Positions 55,331 to 63,357 of a DNA stretch of 64,000 bases are shown here, piece by piece. The stretch's first letter is position 1. Every line of letters begins with the position of its first letter. The DNA is from Marivirga tractuosa DSM 4126 (lineage in GTDB: Bacteria > Bacteroidota > Bacteroidia > Cytophagales > Cyclobacteriaceae), in NCBI RefSeq assembly GCF_000183425.1, contig NC_014759.1, positions 2,697,001-2,761,000 of the forward strand, written 5' to 3'. The notes beneath the pieces were generated by a model that ran no database searches, had not been told where the DNA came from, and worked only from the letters and a program-made list of their open reading frames with translations. The position numbers were made by a program, and so were the translations under genes.

Positions 55331-55932
55331 AAGGTCGTTCCGCTGAAACTTAGTTTTTATGCTAATTGTAGATTCTCACCTCCATGATCTTTCCTCATTT
55401 TATGCTTACAGACAGATTGGTTAAACTAAACGAAAATCTAGAAGCATCATATGCTAATGTGTACATTACCTTTGCCCCATCGGGGACTGAATTATGGTAA
55501 TCAGTTGCTACAAGCTATAACGTAGCTCCGTAGGAGCGGCCTTATGATACGCAGCAGCCCATCCATTACCTTTAGATCGTGCATCTTCCTCATAAGGTCG
55601 TTCTGCTGGAACTTAGATTATGAGCCAATTATAAAAGCAAGCAAGAAATCTCACTGCAAAGATGCTTCATCCTGTTTTACTGGCTACTAGATTAGCTAAA
55701 GCAACATTTGGTAGCATTATTTGTAAACCTGTGCCCAATCCTAGCCCCATCGGGGCGGACATATGGTAATCAATAGCTATATACTATAACCTAGCTCCGT
55801 AGGAGCGGCCTTATTATTAGGTAGCAGCTGAGTCTGTAAATTGATCGTGCAGTTCACAGAAGGTCGTTCCTACGGAACTTGGGTTCTCTTCACCTGATTC
55901 TGTTACCGTAAGGTCGTTCCGCTGGAACTCAG
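55331..55932. repeat. Cluster of REP-like repeats (units A and B)
   Basis: Unit A copies are at about 55474-55546 and 55743-55815 (gccccatcgggg ... agctccgtaggagcggcctta). Unit B copies are at about 55331-55352, 55594-55615, 55860-55880 and 55910-55932 (core aaggtcgttccgctggaact). All contain small palindromes around ggaac/gttcc or ctccgtaggag. They occupy most of the gene-free stretch 55256-55965 next to the Y1 transposase. The spacers differ in length and sequence, so this is not a CRISPR array. Confidence 0.8.
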
Positions 55933-55965
55933 CTTTTGTACTATTGCTAAAAAATAAAAAAAGTC

Positions 55966-56190
55966 TCACCCCATCATCCTCTCATCCGCCTTAAAAGCAC
56001 CGCGCATGTGCAAAATCCATTACGATTCATCAAGTGGTGAAACGCCTTTGTAGGGACGGATTTTTTCTTCTGTTAGTGTGGTTTTTTCATAGCCCTCCAA
56101 GCTGAGTTTTAATCTTCCTTTGCCTGAAGTGGTGGCATTGAATTGGATGGCATAATCCATGGCTTCTGCTACGGCAACTCGACCTTTCAC
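55966..56190 (-). pseudogene. Relic of the C-terminus of a Tet(M)-type GTPase gene
   Basis: 225 bp corresponding to the last ~75 codons of the gene at 58663, roughly 90% identical by eye, including the end (ERMMG then stop, TGA instead of TAA). It carries a CAA-to-TAA nonsense change (intact protein: DESQWIL) and an Asp-to-Glu change. Identical stretches alternate with a diverged ~33-bp block. It breaks off at 56190 and the rest of the gene is absent. The remaining DNA to 56399 shows nothing recognisable. Confidence 0.9.
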
Positions 56191-56399
56191 TTAGTTCAAG
56201 TCTGTTTGTACTAATACTGGCTTACTTATTTTTGAATTTAAAACAGCACAGCCAGATGCTTGTACTTATTCTAATTTTATTGAATATAAATAAAGCGCTT
56301 AAATAATAGGGTAAAAGTTTGAGGTTTGATTTTTAATACATTAGTTTTAAATTTTACGTTAACCGTTACTATTTTTTAAAGATTAAGTTTCTCATTTAA

Positions 56400-57020
56400 A
56401 TGAAAAACCCATTCCTTACGCTATTAATTTTTGCGTTATTAATTTCTAGCCAGAATCTGCTCGCTCAAACGAATATGATTTCTTTTAAGACTTATTTTGA
56501 GTCTCCACTGGATGAACAGAAAGACTATTTTAATACCGCCACGGCTCCTACGCTAGGCTATTATTCTTTAGATTCCTACAAAAGAAAAACTTCGAAGTGG
56601 GGTGTTGAGCTAGGTTTTAGCAAGGCAGGCCCTGCTACAGACACTGTGCTGATAGACTCTGATAACAATACAGAAAAAAGAGTTTACAAGCAATTCCAAT
56701 CTATCAATCTCCAATTATCAAAAGGTGCTGACTTTGCTTTGACTTCAAGGTTCTATTTAACCTATGGATTACAGTTCACCTTCAGATATGTTACTTATGA
56801 TTACAACATAATTAAAAATAATTATGTCAATGAAGAGAGCATTTTGCAGTTCAGGGCAGGAGGAATGCCGAAAGCAGGTCTAAAGTTTAGAGTATTTAAG
56901 GAAATGTACATAGGACTAGAAGCCTTCTATTTACTTTCTATTAACAGCGCAGGAGAGTTTGGAGAAAACACATTAAATAGTTATGCGGGTATATCACCCT
57001 TACTATCAGTCAAATTTTAA
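56400..57020 (+). CDS. Small outer-membrane beta-barrel protein, family unknown
   Basis: A 206-residue exported protein (signal peptide MKNPFLTLLIFALLISSQNLLA). The mature part is alternating beta strands with aromatic ends (INLQLSKGADFALTSRFYLTYGLQFTFRYV) and a terminal SLLSVKF, consistent with a small OmpA/OmpW-like barrel, though I recognise no specific family. It is followed 20 bp later by another secreted protein on the same strand, so they form a pair. Both lie between a duplicated Tet(M)-type tail and the intact gene. Confidence 0.65.
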   Translation: MKNPFLTLLIFALLISSQNLLAQTNMISFKTYFESPLDEQKDYFNTATAPTLGYYSLDSYKRKTSKWGVELGFSKAGPATDTVLIDSDNNTEKRVYKQFQSINLQLSKGADFALTSRFYLTYGLQFTFRYVTYDYNIIKNNYVNEESILQFRAGGMPKAGLKFRVFKEMYIGLEAFYLLSINSAGEFGENTLNSYAGISPLLSVKF

Positions 57021-57040
57021 AATCAAATAAACAACCCCCA

Positions 57041-58447
57041 ATGCAAATGAGATATCAAAAATCCACATTACTAATACTGTTTAGCTTATTCCTTCTTTTC
57101 AAGCTGTCAGCTCAGGATGTAGAAAGAGTAAAATTAAATACAGAAGGACGACTTCTTAAAACCCTGCCTGTTGAAAATGGTGTTGCTTTCGTTACCATTA
57201 AGGGAATGAATATTAAAATCATCCGTTATGGAAATAGCTTAGATAAGGAATGGAGTAATGATTTAGATGTGGCCTATAGAGATATTCGTATCCCCCTTAT
57301 CGAGACGGTAGCATCTCCATCAGGAAAATTTCTTTATACAACTCAGGTTCATTCTAATGGCTATCATGGCAAAACACACTATATTAGTAAGTTAGACACA
57401 GAAGGAAAGCAAACGAAATTTGAAATAGAAGGTAGGGACGAACTGGGAAAAGAACTTCAAACCATATTCTGCAATGATGACTATTTTTACTATTTAGCTA
57501 CAGATAATGGTCACCAGAAACATGACAGAAAGAAAAAAGATGAAAAACTTATCCTTAATTCATTTGGTGCTGATGATTTTTCCTACTCTAGAAAAATATT
57601 AGATTTACCTCCTGTAGAAGGCGAAGAGGAAATTTTCTGGGAGTTTATCGGTCATACAAACTCAGAATTTTACGTAGCTTCTAAGAAAGTTGATTATAAG
57701 AATAATTTTTCCGAGGTAAGTATCATCACATTTGATAACACAGGTAATCGTAAAGGCAGTATTACGCTAAATGTAAATCTTGACGAGGCCTTTATTAGAC
57801 CCGCGCGGTTAGATAAAACTACTGCTCAAATTTACTCTGATCAAGCTAATTTAGATTACACTGTTAATCCTCAGAACAGAAATATATATCCAACGGAAGG
57901 TGGTTACACGGGAGTTGACTTTAAGGGTAATCACTTTTACCTATATGGTTTACTTGGTCCAGACAGATTTAGAAACATAGGAGCAAGGTTTGAAGGTGCT
58001 TACGTGATAAAGTATGATCTGAATGGGAACAAAATCTGGAAAAAAGAGCTGACTGATAATACCGAGATGATCAATAATAAGCATTTCAATAAGCACGGCA
58101 CCCCTGGTATGAGAGGCCTTTCATTTAATGTATTACCTGATGGTACAATCAATTATAGCATTAGTGTTGCACAAAGATTGTCGGCTGCTATGTTCAAATT
58201 TGTAATCAGTCCTGATGGGGCTAATGCAAAAGTGGAAAATATAGACAATATGAGAAAAAGCTCTAAATCTAAGCTTGCCTTATATTACGATGATTCCAAA
58301 AATCACGGAAAGCAGTTTATTAAAACCACTGATATAGGGAATGATGAAGAGGCCTTATTTGGGAACTTTCTCTACGATAATTTAGAGGTTCTCTATCAAA
58401 TTGGCGGTAAAGGTCTATTAATTAAAGACATTTACCTTCTTAAATAA
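57041..58447 (+). CDS. Secreted beta-rich protein of unknown family
   Basis: 468 residues with signal peptide MRYQKSTLLILFSLFLLFKLSA (a second Met at codon 3 is an equally good start). The mature protein is nearly all beta with repeated 'I-KYD-NGNKIW-KEL' type strands (KFEIEGRDELGKEL, YVIKYDLNGNKIWKKEL), reminiscent of beta-propeller blades in gliding- or secretion-associated Bacteroidota proteins, but no Por-type C-terminal domain is evident. It is the second gene of a two-gene unit closed by a terminator. No function can be assigned. Confidence 0.6.
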   Translation: MQMRYQKSTLLILFSLFLLFKLSAQDVERVKLNTEGRLLKTLPVENGVAFVTIKGMNIKIIRYGNSLDKEWSNDLDVAYRDIRIPLIETVASPSGKFLYTTQVHSNGYHGKTHYISKLDTEGKQTKFEIEGRDELGKELQTIFCNDDYFYYLATDNGHQKHDRKKKDEKLILNSFGADDFSYSRKILDLPPVEGEEEIFWEFIGHTNSEFYVASKKVDYKNNFSEVSIITFDNTGNRKGSITLNVNLDEAFIRPARLDKTTAQIYSDQANLDYTVNPQNRNIYPTEGGYTGVDFKGNHFYLYGLLGPDRFRNIGARFEGAYVIKYDLNGNKIWKKELTDNTEMINNKHFNKHGTPGMRGLSFNVLPDGTINYSISVAQRLSAAMFKFVISPDGANAKVENIDNMRKSSKSKLALYYDDSKNHGKQFIKTTDIGNDEEALFGNFLYDNLEVLYQIGGKGLLIKDIYLLK

Positions 58448-58453
58448 TTCTAT

Positions 58454-58488
58454 AGCCCCTACTGATGTTTTAAGTAGGGGCTTCTTTT
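58454..58488 (+). terminator. Rho-independent terminator
   Basis: A 10-bp perfect stem (58454-58463 with 58473-58482), loop 58464-58472, then TTCTTTT, right after the stop of the secreted beta-rich protein. Confidence 0.88.
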
Positions 58489-58662
58489 GATCAATTAATT
58501 CTAAATATTATCTAGCGAATTACAAAATTAGCTTAAGGTAGACGCCTCTACTATCCTATTGCCTTCCATTCTGGCACATGGTTCAAGGATCGGCTTTGTT
58601 CAATTAGGTAGTTCCTTATATCGGTCAGTCGGTTCCAACCGTCAGACTGAGGGTGGATTGTT

Positions 58663-60654
58663 TTAACCCATCATCCTCTCATCCGCCTTAAAAGCACCGC
58701 GCATGTGCAAAATCCATTGCGATTCATCAAGTGGTGAAACGCCTTTGTAGGGACGGATTTTTTCTTCTGTTAGTGTGGTTTTTTCATAGCCATCCAAGCT
58801 GAGTTTTAGGCGACCTTTTCCAGAGGTGGTAGCACTGAATTGGATGGCATAATCCATGGCTTCGGCTACGGCAACTCGACCTTTCAAAATGAAAAATTCT
58901 CCATCGAAAAGAGGACTTTCCAAAGTAGCTCGCATCTGGCTTAAATCGCTAGAAACCGAACCAAGATAATCCTGATGGGCTTTGATTTCAAAGGCATACA
59001 TGGGTTCCAAAAGATCAGTACCTGCATTTTCCAATCCTCGCATTATACCCATTGGGGTTGCTAATAAAAAGTCACCCGGATTCGAGTGCACATTATGCTC
59101 TTCGCCTTTGATCAAAGTAATCTTGATATCGGTTACTTCATAGCCATGCAGTCCTTGTTTCAAGGTCCACGGAATGGCGCGTTTCACTTCATTAATATAT
59201 TTTTGACTGATATCGCTAGTGCGAACTTTGTTTTCAAAGTTTACACCACTTCCCGCTTCTCCTGGTTCAATCATGAAAGTCATAATCGCCCAGCAAGGTT
59301 TCGGCATCCAGTAGCGGACAAAGCCTTCGGCTGATTGAGCAGGTGTTTCTTTGTAAATCACTTTAGGTGGAAGGAATTCTGCTTCAATTTCCCACCTTTG
59401 GCTCAGGCTGTCTTTTAAGACTTCGGTTTGAATAGGCCCCAGAATTTTGATGTGAAACTCTCTGTCTTCCTTAAACCATTTAAAATCTAAAATGGGATCT
59501 TCCAGATTAAGAATCTCTAATGCTTCTCCTAACTTTTGATAATCTTTATCTTCTACGGCTTTTACCTCCACCGCCAATACGGCATTACTGATTTTTGAAT
59601 AGGAATCCGCTAGTTTTTCATTGCCCAAAATATCTCCTGCCAAGATTATGTCAGAGGTAGTGATCAAACCGATTTCTCCCTGATTGAGCTCTGCGACTTG
59701 TTCCAATCCTCCCGCTTCGGCTTTAAATATTTGGTTGATTTTAATTTCTTTGCCCATCTCCTGGGAAGGAATGCTGTCTTTGGTTTTTAGCAAACCGCCA
59801 TAAGATTTGATATAAGCGAGTCTTCCGAGTTTATCGTGGAATTCAACCTTAAAAACCTTGGCAGCAGGATTACAAAAATAATTTTGAGGAGTAGAAATCA
59901 GCTTTTCTAACTGATCTAATAACTCATAAATCCCAAGCCCTAGTTTAGCACTTCCAAAAAGAACAGGATGAAGACTGCCGTTTTGAATATGCGGCAAGGC
60001 TTGCGCCAAAATAGTGGACATTTCGCCAATATTTCCTTCCAGGTATTTTTCCAGAAAAGCTTCATCACATTCGGCTAGGTTCTCTAGAGAGCTATCAAGA
60101 ATTGCATGATCCGTATGATTCCGGCAAGCTTCAAAAGGCATGACTTGAATTTGCTGGGAATCCGATAAATCAGGAAGGTTTAAAGCAAATAGTTTAGCGC
60201 CTAATTCTTTCTGAAAATCATTAAAAACCTGCTCTGGAAAAACACCATCTCGATCGATTTTATTAAAGAAAATGATGACGGGGAGATTACGCTCTTTCAG
60301 ATTTTCCCATAAATTTAAAGTGTGCGCCTGAACGCCTTCTTTAGCTGAAACCACTAAGATCACCGCATCTAAAATGGAAAGTGACCGATCCACTTCTGCC
60401 GCAAAATCAATATGACCAGGGGTATCGACCAACTGGAATTGCGTTTGTTTCCAGCTGAAATTTACGGAAGCTGCCTTAATGGAAATTCCTCTGCTTTTCT
60501 CCAACGCCAAGCCATCTGTGATGGCAGAACCTTTATCCACACTCCCTTGTGCTTTAGTCGCACCAGCCTGGTGCAGCAAGCACTCCGTCAATGAAGTTTT
60601 GCCCGCATCTACATGGGCTAATATTCCTATGGTTAGTTTTCGTTTTGCGGACAT
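58663..60654 (-). CDS. Tet(M)/Tet(W)-type ribosomal-protection GTPase
   Basis: A 663-residue EF-G-like translational GTPase. The G domain has AHVDAGKTS at 13-21, DTPGHIDF near 77 and NKIDRDG near 131. The wording ILAHVDAGKTSLTECLLHQAGA and SVDKGSAITD is much closer to the Tet(M) group than to housekeeping EF-G, and the length fits. Tet(M)-type proteins dislodge tetracycline from the ribosome; chromosomal homologues of soil and marine Bacteroidota may do so weakly or handle other stalls, so drug resistance is an inference. A tail copy with a nonsense codon lies 2.5 kb downstream (55966-56190). Confidence 0.87.
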   Translation of the reverse strand: MSAKRKLTIGILAHVDAGKTSLTECLLHQAGATKAQGSVDKGSAITDGLALEKSRGISIKAASVNFSWKQTQFQLVDTPGHIDFAAEVDRSLSILDAVILVVSAKEGVQAHTLNLWENLKERNLPVIIFFNKIDRDGVFPEQVFNDFQKELGAKLFALNLPDLSDSQQIQVMPFEACRNHTDHAILDSSLENLAECDEAFLEKYLEGNIGEMSTILAQALPHIQNGSLHPVLFGSAKLGLGIYELLDQLEKLISTPQNYFCNPAAKVFKVEFHDKLGRLAYIKSYGGLLKTKDSIPSQEMGKEIKINQIFKAEAGGLEQVAELNQGEIGLITTSDIILAGDILGNEKLADSYSKISNAVLAVEVKAVEDKDYQKLGEALEILNLEDPILDFKWFKEDREFHIKILGPIQTEVLKDSLSQRWEIEAEFLPPKVIYKETPAQSAEGFVRYWMPKPCWAIMTFMIEPGEAGSGVNFENKVRTSDISQKYINEVKRAIPWTLKQGLHGYEVTDIKITLIKGEEHNVHSNPGDFLLATPMGIMRGLENAGTDLLEPMYAFEIKAHQDYLGSVSSDLSQMRATLESPLFDGEFFILKGRVAVAEAMDYAIQFSATTSGKGRLKLSLDGYEKTTLTEEKIRPYKGVSPLDESQWILHMRGAFKADERMMG

Positions 60655-60855
60655 CCGCTTGCAAACTTATCATTTTGCTTAGAATTTATGATGGGCTTGA
60701 AGAGAATTTTGTATTGAGTCAGGAGACAGTTCTAGCAAATAAGCACTATTGGGGATGTCAGTCAACTAATCTCATATATGTAATAAGCACGAGGTACTAA
60801 GCAGCGCGATTTCCCAACTTCTCATTAAAATCCTTCAATTTAATTGATATTCCCC

Positions 60856-61059
60856 TTAGTTTTTGTTTCGTGGTGTTTTGTTCCTTCTTCCTTGGTCAAT
60901 TAATAGATAAATGGCAATAGAAAGCATCACAATTCCTATGGCAATAATATTGGATAGCATGCCGGCATGAGTATCGACACCAGTATGAGCCCAAACGCTT
61001 GCTGGCCTATTGAGGAAAATAATTAAAATAAATAAGTAGACTGGTTTGCTAAGTTTCAT
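60856..61059 (-). CDS. Small single-TM hypothetical protein
   Basis: 67 residues: an N-terminal hydrophobic segment resembling a signal (MKLSKPVYLFILIIFLNRPASVWA), a short HTGVDTHAG segment, and a TM helix (LSNIIAIGIVMLSIAIYLLI) with a basic tail. No family is recognised. Its start overlaps the end of the HXXEE protein gene by 11 bp, so it is co-translated with it and is probably a membrane partner. Confidence 0.6.
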   Translation of the reverse strand: MKLSKPVYLFILIIFLNRPASVWAHTGVDTHAGMLSNIIAIGIVMLSIAIYLLIDQGRRNKTPRNKN

Positions 61060-61609
61060 TTCTTAATTTTTTAGTCTCTCTGAGGGTGATTATTAATCCA
61101 TACCATGCCGGAATGAGTGGTATGGCTGCGGTAGCTACACCTGCGGTATATTGCCATTCTCCATACAAAATGAAGGGAAATATAAAATGAGTCAGTTCAG
61201 CAATCGTCATGGCCACAAAGAAAAAGGCAAGAAAATAATAGCCAATAGCCCATTCCTTTATAATAAATATGGCACCCGATACCCACATGATAGGCGCAAA
61301 AAATGCCGCAAAAGTTAACAAACCTTCTTGAGTAACTTCTTGTCCGCTTAGCTGAGAAGCAATTTTCTCAAAACCAAAAATGTATTCTTCATACACATGA
61401 ATTATAAAAAAAATGATGGTCAGCAAGTAGGCTACAATCACTTTTGAGGTGTCAAAACGGTATTTATATCCGGTTTTCAAGTATAAAAGAAAACCTCCAG
61501 CACTTGCACCCCCAATTACTATGGGACCAATTTTTCCTGCAAAAAGATAGGTGATCAGACACAAGAAAATAATAAAGATGCCTGGACCAATTATATCTAG
61601 ATGTTTCAT
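61049..61609 (-). CDS. HXXEE-domain membrane protein
   Basis: A 186-residue membrane protein with five to six TM helices. The family signature His-x-x-Glu-Glu is in HVYEEYIFGF, followed by an intramembrane AFFAPIMWVSGAIF segment and a later HFIFPFILYGEWQYTAG. The HXXEE family has no firmly established activity, although the motif looks metal-binding. It sits between the DUF3179 gene (31 bp upstream) and the small TM protein (11-bp overlap), so the three are likely one operon. Confidence 0.8.
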   Translation of the reverse strand: MKHLDIIGPGIFIIFLCLITYLFAGKIGPIVIGGASAGGFLLYLKTGYKYRFDTSKVIVAYLLTIIFFIIHVYEEYIFGFEKIASQLSGQEVTQEGLLTFAAFFAPIMWVSGAIFIIKEWAIGYYFLAFFFVAMTIAELTHFIFPFILYGEWQYTAGVATAAIPLIPAWYGLIITLRETKKLRNET

Positions 61610-61640
61610 AACAACTCTAATTTATGTGTCTATTTTAGTA

Positions 61641-62810
61641 TTAACTTTTCAATCTAATGAGCTTCGATTGTTCATGAAATTTAATCCATGAAAACCAATA
61701 TTCATCTGAAATAGCAATTGGTTCCAAATCTGCTTTCAGCTCTCCAGAAATATATTTTCCTCTGATATTCCACTTTGTATTGCTGTTTGCATCCCTTAAT
61801 TCGTTACCGTCTAATCTTATTGCTAGCTTTTGAGCTTTCAAAGTATTTTTGTACGCATTTACTGTTTTTCCAGCCCCTATTAGGACAAATCCGTATTCCT
61901 TATTCTCCACTACCTTTTCTGATAATACCTCCTTCTTTAAATAAACCAACCGGTCTTTTATCGAGCTATCCGTTATTCCAATTACATGAGTACGTGCAGG
62001 GAATGTTTTATCACGGTTTTTTGAGGCCAGCCCTGGAGTAGCTTCAGAAGCCACTAACTTTTTCCAAATACCCGGAATTGGTAATTCAAAATCCTTAAAA
62101 TCTTTTTCGCTTACTTTAACGACCTGAGGCGATTCAATTGTTTGTTTAACTTCTAGCCACGAAAGAATTTGAAATGGGATCATGGTCAACTCATAAGGAT
62201 GCAGCTTACCTATTAATGATTGAAAGGTAGATTGCTGGAAGAAAGTATTAGTCCTCACATCTGCCACTATCATATTGGCATTTTTAAATGAGCCTACTTT
62301 TAATGGTCCTATTGCCGTAACATCAAAAGGGATGATGCTTCTACACATGGCACAATAGGTTAGTGCTACAATTTTATCTTCAAAATGGTCATTGATGATG
62401 TGGTGGTGAATGACATAATCTAAGGGGTAGCACTTCGTAATGCCCTCATATTCAATCACGGCCATTTCCATTTGGTCATCAAGAGGTAGTTGATTAGGAT
62501 CTTTCGCCATTGCTGGAAAAAACACAGCAGGAAATGCTTTCTCCTGATGCATTTTATAAGTTAAAACCAAGGCAAGTCCTGTGATCAATAAGGGGGCAAT
62601 GACCCATAATGGCATTTCATTACTTTGGTAAAAAATTACGCCTGTCCATACTAATAGCCCTATAAAAATGAACCAATTGAGGGGCTTTCGTAAAAAATAA
62701 TGGTAGTACAACCAACTTAAAGGAAAAGCTTCTACTAAAGCCATGTAAATGGCAGCAGTTCCAATTAATAATGATGCAATAGCCAATCCATAAAAAAATA
62801 CTAATTCCAT
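61641..62810 (-). CDS. DUF3179 membrane-anchored protein
   Basis: 389 residues. The N-terminus has three TM helices (to about residue 90) and the rest is a soluble domain of DUF3179. Its hallmarks are NQLPLDDQMEMAVIEYEGITKCYPLDYV, the double-Cys motif LTYCAMCRS (about residues 150-157), FQQSTFQSLIGKL, and a C-terminal YWFSWIKFHEQ. DUF3179 proteins are uncharacterised; the paired Cys could bind metal or form a disulfide. It is the first gene of a likely operon with the HXXEE and small TM genes. Confidence 0.85.
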   Translation of the reverse strand: MELVFFYGLAIASLLIGTAAIYMALVEAFPLSWLYYHYFLRKPLNWFIFIGLLVWTGVIFYQSNEMPLWVIAPLLITGLALVLTYKMHQEKAFPAVFFPAMAKDPNQLPLDDQMEMAVIEYEGITKCYPLDYVIHHHIINDHFEDKIVALTYCAMCRSIIPFDVTAIGPLKVGSFKNANMIVADVRTNTFFQQSTFQSLIGKLHPYELTMIPFQILSWLEVKQTIESPQVVKVSEKDFKDFELPIPGIWKKLVASEATPGLASKNRDKTFPARTHVIGITDSSIKDRLVYLKKEVLSEKVVENKEYGFVLIGAGKTVNAYKNTLKAQKLAIRLDGNELRDANSNTKWNIRGKYISGELKADLEPIAISDEYWFSWIKFHEQSKLIRLKS

Positions 62811-63040
62811 AAGCTTACTATTTTCGGCTCAAACCCAACTATTGGATTAGCACCGCATCTAAAAGTGGGCGTTTCCTTGAATGAAAATGTCCGATGCTCT
62901 ACTAAATTTATTAAAAAATAGGGACTTCTGGAAGTGCTATCTGAAATCTATTTTCTTGGGAATGTGGTGTAAGTGATGATCTTTCAGCTAGTTACCTGAT
63001 CATGAGATGGGAACAGAGCAATTTTTCAAGTATAAACAGT

Positions 63041-63145
63041 CCAAGCGTACGCTTGAACTAGATGGTTTCACTTTTATACAGCACAGGCGGACGCTTGCGC
63101 TAGGGCGGTCCAGCCAAACTACCATCTGGTTCAGGCATCCGCTTG
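63041..63145. repeat. Inverted-repeat block with three related GC-rich units
   Basis: Units CCAAGCGTACGCTTG, AGGCGGACGCTTGCGCTAGG and CAGGCATCCGCTTGG. The outer two are imperfect inverted copies of each other (about 28 bp each, extending through GAACTAGATGGTTT). It sits in the 547-bp gene-free stretch 62811-63357 between the DUF3179 gene and the TPP riboswitch; the rest of that stretch shows nothing else. Confidence 0.6.
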
Positions 63146-63224
63146 GATCATTACCCTATACCTAAGGGATAAATTTTAAATGCATTGCGTAAGTATCTAA
63201 TTATCCTTAGCTTCGTCTTATATT

Positions 63225-63300
63225 TTAAATGGGGTGCCAACTGAAGGGCTGAGATTATACCCAAATAACCTGATCTAGGTAATGCTAGCGTAGGAATTGT
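63225..63300 (+). ncRNA. TPP riboswitch (THI element)
   Basis: The universally conserved core is recognisable: GGGGTGCC at 63231, GGCTGAGATTATACCC, AACCTGATCTAGGTAATGC and TAGCGTAGGAA, in the right order and spacing. The P4 arm is CTAG/CTAG. It lies 58 bp upstream of the methyltransferase ATG on the same strand, which it very likely controls. Eight bases of it (63272-63279) are exactly complementary to 63334-63341 in the leader. Confidence 0.95.
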
Positions 63301-63357
63301 GAAAACCAATCGAACTTCATCTTCCCCTGCATCCCTAGATCTTAAATTCTTAGATCG

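Noticed and set aside
54711..55932. CRISPR-like array
   Set aside because: The repeats differ in length and sequence, spacing is irregular, the units are internally palindromic, and no cas genes are present. They fit REP elements of the Y1 transposase.
58663..60654. Housekeeping elongation factor G
   Set aside because: The G-domain wording (SVDKGSAITD, ILAHVDAGKTSLTE) and the 663-aa length fit the Tet(M) group, not EF-G (about 700 aa).
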